Shown: positions 18,037 through 26,760, numbered from the stretch's first letter. The stretch: DNA of 33,628 nucleotides from an uncultured Methanobrevibacter sp. (GCF_905235195.1 NZ_CAJOKH010000040.1:1-33628), one strand, 5' to 3'. A program made the numbers and translations. Notes: a model not told the origin generated them from the letters alone.

Positions 18037-18534
18037 ACTTTTTTAAAACATTTAAATAATAAATATTAAAAAAAGTTTAAAGAATTTGATAATCCCCCTA
18101 AACAAATAATAAAAAACATATTGCATAGTTGAATACAAATTCAAACTTTATTAAACAAATATATGTTTTTAAATGTTTCTTATATTAAATATTAAAAAAT
18201 ATTATTAATAAAAGTTTTTATTTGAATTTCAATAATTAATAAAAATATTATGTAAAATTATTTAATAAAAATTAATTTAACTTATTTTTAAACAATATAT
18301 GTCTTAAAATAAAAAAAAGAATTAGAAATCATATTATGATTTAAAAAAATAGTTTCTTAAATAATTATTTTAAAAATTAGTTTCATAATTGATAAAGTAA
18401 TATAATAATATATATGTAATTATAAAAAACTATTAGAAAAAATAAGAATAAAACATCCAAAACTTTAACTCAAAACATTATTTAATTATTAAATAAATAT
18501 AAAAAAATATTTAATAAAACAATTAGGTTATAAA
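18037..18534. other. Divergent promoter region between the CRISPR operon and the TPR genes
   Basis: About 500 AT-rich bases with no supported gene. It must hold the main promoter of the cas/csm operon (leftward) and that of the first TPR gene (rightward). Many TATA-like A/T stretches are present, so I cannot choose one with confidence. Confidence 0.45.
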
Positions 18535-19095
18535 ATGGGAAAAAAACAGGAATATATTCAGGCAGAAAAGTACTTTGAAAGTAAAGATTATGAAAATGCA
18601 CTTAAGATTTATGTAAAATTATATAATAAAGACTATCAAAAAGAAAAAATATTATCTACACGATTTGCACCATGTTTTGGAGAAATTGATAATGATAATA
18701 GATTAAAATATATTAATGATTTAATTGATACAAATCCTAAGGATAGTCAGTTATATTATATTAAAAGTGACATTCATCTTTTAAATGATGACTATGAAAG
18801 TGGACTTAAATCAATTAATAAAGCATGCACCCTCAATAGTGACAATTTTGAGTATGCATATCGTAAAGTCCAAATATATGATAAATTAGATAAAACAAAA
18901 GAAGGAGAAGAATATTTAAAATTTCTTAAAGAAAATCATATGAATACATATGTTAAAATTTATCTGTTTAATTACTTTATAGAGCATAATGATACTAACT
19001 TAAGTCCTGAAGAATTATTTGTTAATATTGACAGATATACTGAAAAAGATATTCAACTAACACTAGAAGAACTTGGTGGAATTAATAATATCTAA
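18535..19095 (+). CDS. Tetratricopeptide-repeat protein
   Basis: A 186-residue soluble protein made of helical hairpins of TPR type: AEKYFESKDYENALKIYVKLY (about 11-31), a middle pair at 58-92 (DSQLYYIKSDIHLL, YESGLKSINKACTLN), and NFEYAYRKVQIYDKLDKTKEGEEYL. No signal peptide or membrane segment. AGGT precedes the ATG. It resembles the next gene in plan, including a C-terminal LEELGG-type end and a KIYLFNYFI segment like KIVLFNMFV, so the two are probably duplicates. Such proteins scaffold other proteins; the partner is unknown. It starts about 500 bases from the CRISPR operon on the opposite strand, and nothing shows a functional link. Confidence 0.75.
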   Translation: MGKKQEYIQAEKYFESKDYENALKIYVKLYNKDYQKEKILSTRFAPCFGEIDNDNRLKYINDLIDTNPKDSQLYYIKSDIHLLNDDYESGLKSINKACTLNSDNFEYAYRKVQIYDKLDKTKEGEEYLKFLKENHMNTYVKIYLFNYFIEHNDTNLSPEELFVNIDRYTEKDIQLTLEELGGINNI

Positions 19096-19375
19096 TAAGA
19101 ATATAAGACATAAATATTTTATAATACTTTTATAATACGGTTTTTAAAAGTATCAAATTAAGAGTTAATAAATATTTAATAATACAGTGAGATATTATTT
19201 AAAAGAATACTAAATTTAAGAATTATAACTATTTAAATATTATAAGACTTTTGTTTAAAATTTAATAAAAAATAATTAAAGAAATAATAAGAATAAATAC
19301 TTTTATAAATAGTGTAAATATAATTAAAATAAACTTAAAAACAATTTAACAAATCACAAAAAAAAAGGTCATATT
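19096..19375. other. Intergenic region between two TPR genes
   Basis: About 280 AT-rich bases. No gene is seen. A promoter for the second TPR gene is likely because the distance is too long for a tight operon; the sequence AAAAAAAAGGTC lies just before its ATG and supplies AGGT as SD. Confidence 0.35.
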
Positions 19376-20209
19376 ATGAATAATGATAAATTATACGATG
19401 AAGCAATAAACGATTTAAATAATGAGAATTATGGTGAAGCTTTAAAAAAATTCATTACTTTATTTAATTCCAATTTTGATGATAGAAGTGTGTTTTATTT
19501 TATATTAAATTGTATTGAATCAAGTGATGAAGGCCCTATAAAAGATGCAATTGAAAATATTAAGCTTGACGATAATAATCCAGATAGCTTTTTTATAAAA
19601 AGTTATGCTCTTAACTCTGTTGAGGAGTATGAAGATGCAGTCAAATATATTGAGGATGCAATCCAATTAAATCCTGATAATTTCCACTATCATGTTCTTA
19701 AAATGACAGAATATGTAGATTTAGATAAAATTGAAGAAAGTGAAAGCTATGAAGGAATAATGGAAACTAATCAAAAAGTGTTTGTTAAAATAGTACTCTT
19801 TAATATGTTCGTTGCTTCTGCAGATGAAGACTTCGAAGGTGATCTGTTTGAAATAATAGAATACATTGATAATTTTGAAGATGAAGATATTGAAGATTTC
19901 TTAAATAATCATGGCGGAGTTGAAGGATTATTAAATGAACTTGACCCTGCAAACCTTCAAGCAGAATTTGATAATGATGATGATGAAATAATCCTTGATG
20001 AAGACAATGTCATCGAAATAAACCCTGATGACATAGATGAAAATGGAAATATTACTCTAAAACTAGATGATAATATAGATATAGAATTAGAAGACGGAAG
20101 TGGAATAGAACGTGATGAGGAGGGAAATTTAGTGATAAACGTTAATAACGATATTGAAGAAGGAGAGGAAGAAGAACTTGAAATCAGTCCCATACCAATT
20201 TATAGATGA
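19376..20209 (+). CDS. Tetratricopeptide-repeat protein with long acidic tail
   Basis: 277 residues. The first 125 hold TPR-like hairpins: YDEAINDLNNENYGEALKKF, then FFIKSYALNSVEEYEDAVKY and IEDAIQLNPDNFHYHVLKM. From about residue 195 the protein becomes an extremely acidic tail rich in Asp, Glu, Asn and Ile with short repeats of the form DE.N.I.I. It is parallel in design to the gene before it. The tail ends in EEGEEEELEISPIPIYR and overlaps the start region of the next gene in another frame. Function unknown; protein-protein interaction is the likely job. Confidence 0.75.
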   Translation: MNNDKLYDEAINDLNNENYGEALKKFITLFNSNFDDRSVFYFILNCIESSDEGPIKDAIENIKLDDNNPDSFFIKSYALNSVEEYEDAVKYIEDAIQLNPDNFHYHVLKMTEYVDLDKIEESESYEGIMETNQKVFVKIVLFNMFVASADEDFEGDLFEIIEYIDNFEDEDIEDFLNNHGGVEGLLNELDPANLQAEFDNDDDEIILDEDNVIEINPDDIDENGNITLKLDDNIDIELEDGSGIERDEEGNLVINVNNDIEEGEEEELEISPIPIYR

Positions 20210-20858
20210 AAATGAACTGGAAGAATTAAACATGGATGAAATCCATGAGGCCTTAACAATAGCTCATAGCCAATTTAGATATAATGAAAATCACAACGAT
20301 TATATATTAAGTCAAGAAAGTGAAGAATGTATCTATAACAGCGATGAAGAAATAATTGAAGTTATTGAAAACTATATTAAAAATACACTCACTTATGTAA
20401 ACGATTTTATTTTAAAAATAGAAGATAAAGATATGGCTGATTTTCTAAGAAAAAATACAGAACTCATTGAAAACAGAAAATTTGATGAAGCTCTTGAAAA
20501 TACCAATGATTATTTCCTAAAAAATCCTGATGACAAAAATATAATGATATTTAAAGGATTTTTATATCTTTTAAACTTCCTAAGCATTGATGCATTGTAT
20601 ATTATAAACCAAATAAAGGATAATGAAGAAATATATGAATGTATGCTTATAAAAGCATTAGCTTGCGAAGCTTTAAACCGTGATCTTTCATATTATTGCT
20701 TTGAAAAAGTTCTTGAGATGGACGATAATGATGAAAGAATATGGGTAGAATACATAATCTATGCACTCAATAAGGAAGACATGCCTAAAGTAGAACAATT
20801 AGCTTCTAAATGTAAGGCAAAATTCCCTGACTTTGAAATGGGAATAGAAGAAGAATAA
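20178..20858 (+). CDS. Acidic TPR-like protein, overlapping the previous gene in the +1 frame
   Basis: About 226 residues from a TTG at 20178 (GAGG 9 bases upstream), or 208 from the ATG at 20232 (GGAAG 8 bases upstream). The choice is open. Residues 100-200 look like TPR hairpins: LRKNTELIENRKFDEALENTN, FKGFLYLLNFLSIDALYI and IKALACEALNRDLSYYCFEKV. The previous gene's frame ends 31 bases inside this one when the TTG is used. The junction is a purine run (GAAGAAGGAGAGGAAGAAG), where a single-base change would fuse the two. It may therefore be an independent, coupled gene or the second half of a split gene. No known family was recognised beyond TPR. Confidence 0.65.
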   Translation: MKSVPYQFIDENELEELNMDEIHEALTIAHSQFRYNENHNDYILSQESEECIYNSDEEIIEVIENYIKNTLTYVNDFILKIEDKDMADFLRKNTELIENRKFDEALENTNDYFLKNPDDKNIMIFKGFLYLLNFLSIDALYIINQIKDNEEIYECMLIKALACEALNRDLSYYCFEKVLEMDDNDERIWVEYIIYALNKEDMPKVEQLASKCKAKFPDFEMGIEEE

Positions 20859-20861
20859 ATA

Positions 20862-20940
20862 TTTTATTTTCATTCTTTTTTTACTTAAATTTATTTTATT
20901 TTATTTTTATTTAATTTTATTTTATTTTTTTATGGTTTTA
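20862..20940 (+). terminator. Pyrimidine-rich termination zone between convergent genes
   Basis: Just after the TPR stop codon the plus strand has repeated T tracts (ATTCTTTTTTTAC, then several ATTTTATTTT units, then T7). No strong hairpin is seen. Repeated poly-T is the usual archaeal terminator. The next gene reads toward it from the right. Confidence 0.5.
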
Positions 20941-21069
20941 AACTAATTTTACATATATGTCCTTATTTTATAGATTTATACTTATTATATCTATATCTTT
21001 TTTACAAATTAGTTGTAAATTGTAATAATTGATTTGTTAAACACTTTCAATCAAATAATCATTTACGAC

Positions 21070-21516
21070 TTAATTATCAGACTCTTTTTCAATTAATATA
21101 GTTACAGGCCCATCATTTACTAACTCAACTTGCATATATGCACCGAACTGCCCTGTTTGAACATTCATTGTTTTTCTACATTTTAAAACAAAATCATCAA
21201 AAAGTTTACTTGCTTCATCAGATTTTTTAGCTTTATGAAAAGAAGGCCTATTATGTTTATGGGTATCTCCATATAATGTAAATTGAGGAACAAGTAAAAC
21301 TTCGCCTTCAACATCATTTACTGGAAGATTCATATTTCCAGTTTCATCTTCAAATATACGTAATTTAACGAGTTTATTTGCCATATAATCTACTTCTTTT
21401 TCTGTATCCTTTGAAGAAAAACCTACAAGAACCATATAACCCTTATTAATCTCACCAATAATCTTCCCATCCACTTCAACACTAGCAGATTTAACTCTTT
21501 GAACAACTAATTTCAT
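21070..21516 (-). CDS. dtd: D-aminoacyl-tRNA deacylase, bacterial type (DTD1)
   Basis: Hydrolyses D-amino acids, and mischarged glycine, from tRNA. The 148-residue protein starts [17 protein letters not shown], which is diagnostic. It has the SxQFTLYGD motif as [18 protein letters not shown] (about 75-92) and the NxGPVT motif as [11 protein letters not shown] at the end. The ATG at 21516 is chosen because GGAAGGG lies just upstream. It follows the oxidoreductase gene on the same strand by about 70 bases, and that gap holds a duplicated copy of this gene's own start. Many archaea carry the unrelated DTD2 instead, so a bacterial origin is possible. Confidence 0.95.
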   Translation of the reverse strand: MKLVVQRVKSASVEVDGKIIGEINKGYMVLVGFSSKDTEKEVDYMANKLVKLRIFEDETGNMNLPVNDVEGEVLLVPQFTLYGDTHKHNRPSFHKAKKSDEASKLFDDFVLKCRKTMNVQTGQFGAYMQVELVNDGPVTILIEKESDN

Positions 21517-21605
21517 ATAAAATCCCTTCCTATAAATCATAATGAATGAATTAACTCTCCAACAACTAATTTCATATAAAATCCTACTTATAAATCATAA
21601 TGAAT
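21491..21605 (-). repeat. Tandem ~55-bp duplication over the dtd start
   Basis: 21491-21547 and 21551-21605 are about 90% identical, offset by 60 bases. Each copy holds the sequence TATGATTTATA, an SD-like stretch, ATG and the first codons AAATTAGTTGTT. The unit therefore covers the last codons of the oxidoreductase gene and the first of dtd. The right copy forms the oxidoreductase stop and the left copy the working dtd start. Confidence 0.9.
21537..21575 (-). CDS. 12-codon upstream ORF created by the duplication
   Basis: In the extra copy an ATG at 21575, preceded by GTAGG at the usual distance, opens the frame [12 protein letters not shown] and ends with TGA at 21539-21537. The first five residues repeat the start of dtd. 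The dtd ATG follows 20 bases after the stop. If translated, it could lower or couple dtd translation; it could also be a by-product of the duplication. Confidence 0.4.
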   Translation of the reverse strand: MKLVVGELIHSL

Positions 21606-23042
21606 ATTATGTAATTTATATAAACATACTGCACTACTAGATGGGAATGCATATATCATATAATCAAGTTCCTCTAAAGTGATTTTATGATTAATAATAA
21701 AAGCAAACATATTCGCCACATTTTCACCGTCAGCAGCAAATATTTCAGCACCAACAATATTCAAATCATTATCTACAACAACTTTAACCTCTGCGGTTGT
21801 ATCATTTTTAAGTTCAAGTGAATATGATTTACCATATCTAAGTCTATGTACACTATACTCTCCATTTTCCAAAGCTTTATAAACTGGTACTCCAACTGTA
21901 GCAATTCTTGGAATAGTGTATGCAACTGCAGGTACTACTGGATATGTGATAGCATCAGCCTCAGAAAGTAACTCTTTTGCAAGATATTTAGAATGGTGAA
22001 TTGCAACAGTTACAAGCTTTGCAATGCCTGTATCTGCAACATCTCCTGCTGCATAAATATTAGGTATTTTAGTTTGCAGATGATCGTTTACTTTAATTCC
22101 ATTTTTAGTATATGTTAATCCTATATTTTCAAGACCGACTCCTTCAAGATTTGCCTCTCTTCCAGTAGCTCCAACAACATAATCTCCTGTTAATTCAATA
22201 CCACTTTTACATTTGACTGTAAAACCATTTTCATAAGGAATATTATCAACCTTCGCTTCCGGATCTTTAAATACACCATCAGTATTTAATCCATTTTCAA
22301 GATTTGAAACCTTAGCTTCAGCATCTATAATTCCATCATGATTTTTTATAATCTCAAGAACTGTTTCATTAAAATGGAAACGTATATTCTTTTGTTTGAG
22401 TATTTCAATTACATTTTGAACATATGGTTGATGGAAGTATTTTAAAGCCATATCAGAACGGATAATAACATCTGCACTATTACCTGCTTCTGCAAGAATT
22501 GATGCAAATTCCATTGCCACAAAACCTCCACCAATAATTATTGCATGTTTTGGAAGAGTTCCCACATCCAGATAATCCGTACTATCATGTAAATATTGCT
22601 TCCCTTTAATGTCTGGTATAACAGGTTTTAGGCCTGTTGCAATTACAATTTTATCTGTAGTGTATTTTTTATTTCCAGCTTCAACAGTATGTTCATCTAT
22701 GATTTTTCCTTTACCATGAGCAACATCAAGCCCATATTCCTTAAACTTATTATCCAAAAATGGAGCCATATTTGCTATACGTTTTCTTTTAAATTTCATT
22801 AAAGCATTCCAATCAACTTCCATATTAGCTGACTTTCCAACACCTTCAAATTTATCAAATGAAGCTTTAAGCTCATATGGTGCATCTAATAATGCCTTAG
22901 AATTACATCCCCTATTTGCACATGTTCCTCCATAAAGACTTTCTTCAATAATAAGGACTTTTAATCCTGCTTTTTTCAAAAACCTTCCACCTTGCCATGC
23001 AGCATTTCCACTGCCAATATATATTACATCATAATCGTACAT
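21588..23042 (-). CDS. FAD-dependent pyridine nucleotide-disulfide oxidoreductase
   Basis: A 484-residue flavoprotein of the dihydrolipoamide dehydrogenase / glutathione reductase / mercuric reductase superfamily. FAD-binding [14 protein letters not shown] is at 7-19. A redox disulfide CANRGC (Cys41, Cys46) lies in [12 protein letters not shown]. The NAD(P)H-binding loop is [20 protein letters not shown] and the second FAD motif is [10 protein letters not shown]. The dimerisation domain is at the C-terminus. The usual active-site His-Pro-x4-Glu is replaced by YAFPSSSAV, so the normal proton-relay His is absent. The substrate is therefore unclear, and I do not call it lipoamide dehydrogenase. 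A GATGAG SD precedes the ATG. It is in the same orientation as dtd. Confidence 0.88.
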   Translation of the reverse strand: MYDYDVIYIGSGNAAWQGGRFLKKAGLKVLIIEESLYGGTCANRGCNSKALLDAPYELKASFDKFEGVGKSANMEVDWNALMKFKRKRIANMAPFLDNKFKEYGLDVAHGKGKIIDEHTVEAGNKKYTTDKIVIATGLKPVIPDIKGKQYLHDSTDYLDVGTLPKHAIIIGGGFVAMEFASILAEAGNSADVIIRSDMALKYFHQPYVQNVIEILKQKNIRFHFNETVLEIIKNHDGIIDAEAKVSNLENGLNTDGVFKDPEAKVDNIPYENGFTVKCKSGIELTGDYVVGATGREANLEGVGLENIGLTYTKNGIKVNDHLQTKIPNIYAAGDVADTGIAKLVTVAIHHSKYLAKELLSEADAITYPVVPAVAYTIPRIATVGVPVYKALENGEYSVHRLRYGKSYSLELKNDTTAEVKVVVDNDLNIVGAEIFAADGENVANMFAFIINHKITLEELDYMIYAFPSSSAVCLYKLHNIHYDL

Positions 23043-23373
23043 CTTCTCATCCGTAAAAAGTTATAATAAAAATGTCTTTAAAACTAATATTATTTATTTA
23101 AAATTAAAGAAAATATAAATTTTTTTAAAATTATTTTAAATATTTATCAGATAAAATATAAATTTTTTATTAGAACATAATTATAAGTTTTTGAATAGTC
23201 TTAAGTAAATTACCCTATAATGGTATAAGATTAAAAAAATCAATGAAAAATACAATTTATTTTTTAAAATAAGAAAAAAGGACAATAATAGATTATGTTT
23301 AAAATAAAGAAAATATAAATAAAATTATATTTTAGATAAAAAAAGGCAAGGATACTTTATGTTTAAATAAGAA

Positions 23374-23493
23374 AAAGGTCATTTGAAAAATTAAAACTTA
23401 TAAAACTAAATTTTTTAAAGCCTTTAAAAATATATTTGAAATAAAAAATTTTTAAATTTAGTTTTAAATAATTTCAAAAAAAAGAAGACCTTT
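23374..23493. repeat. Long imperfect inverted repeat
   Basis: AAAGGTC (23374-23380) and AAAACTAAATTT (about 23402-23413) on the left arm are mirrored on the right by AAATTTAGTTTT (about 23454-23465) and GACCTTT (23487-23493). The arms are about 45 bases each around a 30-base loop. The RNA of either strand could fold. It may be a terminator-like or regulatory hairpin, or the remnant of a small element. Confidence 0.5.
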
Positions 23494-23563
23494 AACATAA
23501 ATTATAATTATTATTAAAAATATAAACAACTATTATATTAATTATTAATATTCTTAATAGTAT

Positions 23564-23576
23564 ATTCTATTAGAAT
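23564..23576. promoter_or_regulatory. ATTCTATTAGAAT palindrome in the purC promoter region
   Basis: A perfect 6-1-6 palindrome lies 57 bases before the purC ATG, in the region where an archaeal TATA box and transcript start would be expected. It could be an operator. The regulator is unknown. Confidence 0.35.
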
Positions 23577-23632
23577 AATAATTAACAGTTAAAATTGAAC
23601 TTAAACGATTATTTAAATAATAGAGGATTAAA

Positions 23633-24373
23633 ATGACCGAAAAAACTAATTTATTATATGAAGGTAAAGCTAAAAGTGTTTATGAAACTGATAATGACAA
23701 TTTAGTAATTGTTGAATTCCGTGATGATATGACTGCAGGTGATGGTGCAAGAAAAGAAACCATGACAAAAAAAGGTTATTATAATTCTATTATTACAAGT
23801 AAAATATTTGAAGTATTAGAGGATAATGGAATTAAAACTCAATTTATTGAAATGGCTAAACCATCTACCCTTGTTGTTAAAAAATTAGATATGATACCTC
23901 TTGAGGTTATTGTACGTAATATTGCAACTGGAAGTTTAGTTAGAACATTCCCATTTGAAGACAAGACCCCACTTAATCCTCCAATAATCCAAACTGACTA
24001 TAAAAGTGATGAATTCCATGACCCTGCTATAAATGACAGTATATCTATAGCATTAGGTTTAGCTAGTCAGAAAGATTTAGACTTTATAAGAGAGACTGCA
24101 CTTAAAATTAATGATATTATGAAGGATATGTTTTTAGATGCAGGTATAACCCTTGTTGACTTTAAGATTGAATTTGGTAAAGATACAGAAGGAAACATTG
24201 TACTTGGTGATGAAATTAGTCCTGACAGTTGCAGATTATGGGATGTTGAAACCCAAGATATGCTTGATAAGGAACTATTTAGGAAAGGTCAAGATGATAA
24301 AGTAATGAGTGCATATGAAGAAGTATTCAATAGATTACTTAGTGATGAAGATAAAGCTAAATGGAATTTATAG
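23633..24373 (+). CDS. purC: SAICAR synthetase (purine biosynthesis)
   Basis: Phosphoribosylaminoimidazole-succinocarboxamide synthase joins aspartate to CAIR with ATP. 246 residues, as for bacterial and archaeal PurC. It shows [14 protein letters not shown] at 7-20, the signature [19 protein letters not shown] (about 98-116), [11 protein letters not shown] and [12 protein letters not shown]. The ATG follows AGAGGATTAAA. An imperfect AACC...GGTT hairpin and T-rich stretch follow the gene, but purS and purQ come next on the same strand, so they form a purine cluster. Confidence 0.97.
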   Translation: MTEKTNLLYEGKAKSVYETDNDNLVIVEFRDDMTAGDGARKETMTKKGYYNSIITSKIFEVLEDNGIKTQFIEMAKPSTLVVKKLDMIPLEVIVRNIATGSLVRTFPFEDKTPLNPPIIQTDYKSDEFHDPAINDSISIALGLASQKDLDFIRETALKINDIMKDMFLDAGITLVDFKIEFGKDTEGNIVLGDEISPDSCRLWDVETQDMLDKELFRKGQDDKVMSAYEEVFNRLLSDEDKAKWNL

Positions 24374-24530
24374 TTAAAACCATTAAATAAAACCTTTTAA
24401 AATTAATTTAAATTAAGGGTTCTTTTGATTATTTTTAATAAAAAAATAAAGATGAACATGACAAAAATAATAAAATAAAATTAATATTAAGATTAATAAA
24501 AATAATAAAAGTTAAACATGTGTGATTAAA

Positions 24531-24785
24531 ATGATATTTGATATAGAAGTTGAAATATCCCTTAAAAAGGGTATGTTAAATCCTGAAGCAAAAACAATAG
24601 AAAATTCACTTAGCTTACTTGGATATAAAGTGGAAAATACACAAACCTTAAACATTATTACCTTCCAAATGGAAGGTAAAAGTGTCGAAGAGGTTGAAAG
24701 TGAAGTAGATGATATGTGTCAAAGATTACTTTGTAATCCTGTAATCCACAACTATAAAATTACAATTAATCAGAATAATTTTTAA
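24531..24785 (+). CDS. purS: FGAM synthase subunit PurS
   Basis: The small subunit of the three-part formylglycinamidine synthase (PurS-PurQ-PurL), which helps pass ammonia from PurQ to PurL. About 84 residues, of the normal size. It contains the family sequence [24 protein letters not shown] and ends in NPVIHNYKI. The ATG at 24531 fits better than the GTG at 24522, which lies within the likely SD (GTGATT). purQ follows after 23 bases. purL is not in the window. Confidence 0.93.
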   Translation: MIFDIEVEISLKKGMLNPEAKTIENSLSLLGYKVENTQTLNIITFQMEGKSVEEVESEVDDMCQRLLCNPVIHNYKITINQNNF

Positions 24786-24808
24786 ATAAAAATATTTTGA
24801 GGGAAAAC

Positions 24809-25462
24809 ATGAAAATAGGAGTTATAAGATTTCCAGGTACAAATTGTGACCGGGATGTATATCATGCAATTGAACTTGCAGGAGCACAAGCAGAATACAT
24901 CTGGTGGAAAGATGAAAATTTAACAGAATATGATGGAATAATAATACCTGGAGGATTTTCATATGGAGATTACTTACGTGCTGGAGCAATAGCTTCAATT
25001 ACACCTGTAATTAAAGGTGTAAAAGCACTTGTAAAAGAAGAAAAACCAGTACTTGGAATATGTAATGGTGCACAAATACTTGGTGAGATAGGTTTAGTTC
25101 CAGGTGTTTTCATTAGAAATGAATATCCAAAATTTAATTGTCAATCAATAAAACTTAATGTAGAAAGTACACGTAGTCCATTTACCTCATATTATAAGAA
25201 AGGAGAAATTGTATCAATCCCAATAGCCCATGCAGAAGGAAGATTCTACAGCGAAAACATTGACTTAATCCATGAACAAGATCAAATTTTATTTTCATTT
25301 GCAGAAGAAAATCCTAATGGATCTATGGAAAAAATTACAGGAGTATGTGATGAATCTGGACTTGTATGTGCAATGATGCCACACCCTGAAAGAGCAAGCG
25401 AAAAAATATTAGGTTCAGATGATGGACTTAAAATCTTTAAAGGTATGATTGACAATCTTTAA
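24809..25462 (+). CDS. purQ: FGAM synthase glutaminase subunit PurQ
   Basis: Releases ammonia from glutamine for FGAM synthase. About 217 residues of the class-I glutamine amidotransferase fold: [11 protein letters not shown] at the N-terminus, oxyanion loop [14 protein letters not shown], nucleophile Cys85 in [12 protein letters not shown], and His191-x-Glu193 in MPHPERASE. The ATG at 24809 is chosen because GAGG lies just before it; an in-frame TTG four codons upstream overlaps that SD. Transcribed with purS. Confidence 0.97.
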   Translation: MKIGVIRFPGTNCDRDVYHAIELAGAQAEYIWWKDENLTEYDGIIIPGGFSYGDYLRAGAIASITPVIKGVKALVKEEKPVLGICNGAQILGEIGLVPGVFIRNEYPKFNCQSIKLNVESTRSPFTSYYKKGEIVSIPIAHAEGRFYSENIDLIHEQDQILFSFAEENPNGSMEKITGVCDESGLVCAMMPHPERASEKILGSDDGLKIFKGMIDNL

Positions 25463-25547
25463 TCAATATACTTAGATTAAAACTAATCTATTTTAATATT
25501 AAATATTAATTTAATTTTAATTTTTAATAAACATCTAAAGTGATATA

Positions 25548-26297
25548 ATGGTAGTATATTTAGTAGGTGCAGGTCCTGGAGATGTAGATTTAATAACTGT
25601 AAAGGCAGTTAAAGTCTTAAAAAAAGCAGATGTAGTATTATACGACTATCTTTCAAATGATGAAATACTTGACTATGCACCAGATAATGCTAAAAAAATA
25701 TATGTTGGAAAAAAAGCAGGTGCACATTATAAAAAACAAGAAGAAATTAATAAACTTATAGTTAAAGAAGCACAAGATAAAATCAATAGTAAAGATGGTA
25801 AAAGCGAACCTATAGTTGTGCGTCTTAAAGGTGGAGATCCATTTGTATTTGGTCGTGGAGGCGAAGAGATAATTGAACTTGTTGAAGCAAATGTAAACTT
25901 TGAAATTATACCTGGAGTCACATCTGCAATAGGAGCTCCAACATCTCTTGGACTACCAGTCTCACATAGAGGAGTTGCAACCTCATTTACCGTTGTAACA
26001 GGTCATGAAGATCCAACAAAATCTGAAAAACAAGTTAAATGGGACTTTACTGCAGATACATTAATAATCCTCATGGGTATTGGTAATATTGAAGAAAACA
26101 CTAAAGAAATTATGAAATATCGTGACCCTAAAACACCTGCATGTGTAGTTGAAAGCGGTACACTTCCAGGAGAAAGAATAATTTTCGCTACACTTGAAAA
26201 TATTGCAGATAAAAATATTAATACCCCTGCAATACTCATTATTGGAAATGTAATAGACATATTTAAGGATATGGATTACTTAAAAGAAAAACAATAA
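25548..26297 (+). CDS. cobA: Uroporphyrinogen-III C-methyltransferase
   Basis: Methylates uroporphyrinogen III twice with S-adenosylmethionine to make precorrin-2. This precorrin-2 feeds cobamides, F430 and siroheme, all central in methanogens. 249 residues. It has the N-terminal signature [19 protein letters not shown], the second signature [18 protein letters not shown], and the SAM-site segment [20 protein letters not shown]. It is a single-domain form without the uroporphyrinogen synthase fusion. It follows purQ by 85 bases in the same direction. The ATG follows AGTGATATA. Confidence 0.97.
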   Translation: MVVYLVGAGPGDVDLITVKAVKVLKKADVVLYDYLSNDEILDYAPDNAKKIYVGKKAGAHYKKQEEINKLIVKEAQDKINSKDGKSEPIVVRLKGGDPFVFGRGGEEIIELVEANVNFEIIPGVTSAIGAPTSLGLPVSHRGVATSFTVVTGHEDPTKSEKQVKWDFTADTLIILMGIGNIEENTKEIMKYRDPKTPACVVESGTLPGERIIFATLENIADKNINTPAILIIGNVIDIFKDMDYLKEKQ

Positions 26298-26412
26298 AAA
26301 AATAAAGCTAATATTATAAAAAAAATCAATGAAAAAATATTAACCAGAAATATTAAAAAAAAGTTTAATAAAATAAAAAATTAAAAAAAAAACATAAAAA
26401 AGAGATGATATT

Positions 26413-26760
26413 ATTTTTGGCCTACATTTACCATTTCATTTATACCAACCTGCAACAATAATTATTGGAATAGTTTTCATATACATTTTTTATATAAAAT
26501 ATAAAAAACATGAGATACGCTTAGGAGTATTATTACTCTGGAGCTTATTTTGGATTATTGCTATAATAATCACCTTTTTAGGAGATTTTACATCACTTAT
26601 AAGTAAAATGGTTGGTTTCGGTCGTGGATTAGACATGATTTTTGCAATCGCTATTGGAATATTAGTATACTTTAGTTATTATACTATACGAAAAATGAAT
26701 GATTTAAATGAAAATATTTCCAAATTAAATAAAATCCTTAATGAAAAAAATAAAAAATAA
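26413..26760 (+). CDS. Small three-helix membrane protein, DUF2304-like, with no standard start codon
   Basis: An open frame of about 115 codons that automatic callers would miss, because it contains no ATG, GTG or TTG until halfway. It has three hydrophobic segments: TIIIGIVFIYIFYI, then LGVLLLWSLFWIIAIIITFL, then LDMIFAIAIGILVYFSYYTI. It ends in a charged coiled-coil tail (KMNDLNENISKLNKILNEKNKK). The plan of helix, KYKKHEIRLG.LLLWS, helix, helix and tail with a coiled coil fits the DUF2304 family, often found near glycosyltransferases. The frame opens at a TAA (26395-26397). GAGATGAT (SD-like, 26402-26409) is followed by ATT ATT, and the second ATT (26413), 7 bases after GAGA, is the likely start. 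Function unknown. Confidence 0.7.
   Translation: MFGLHLPFHLYQPATIIIGIVFIYIFYIKYKKHEIRLGVLLLWSLFWIIAIIITFLGDFTSLISKMVGFGRGLDMIFAIAIGILVYFSYYTIRKMNDLNENISKLNKILNEKNKK

Larger units (their letters stand above)
23043..23632. other. 590-bp intergenic region upstream of purC
   Basis: Non-coding and AT-rich. Between two divergent genes it should carry two promoters. It contains a long imperfect inverted repeat (23374-23493) and a perfect ATTCTA-T-TAGAAT palindrome at 23564-23576, 57 bases before purC. Two similar stretches containing TTATGTTTAAA(A)TAA (near 23295 and 23358) also recur. Confidence 0.5.

Noticed and set aside
19957-20193. Serine-rich minus-strand frame opposite the acidic TPR tail
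   Set aside because: It is the complement of GAT/GAA-rich codons, has no ribosome-binding site, and is a shadow.
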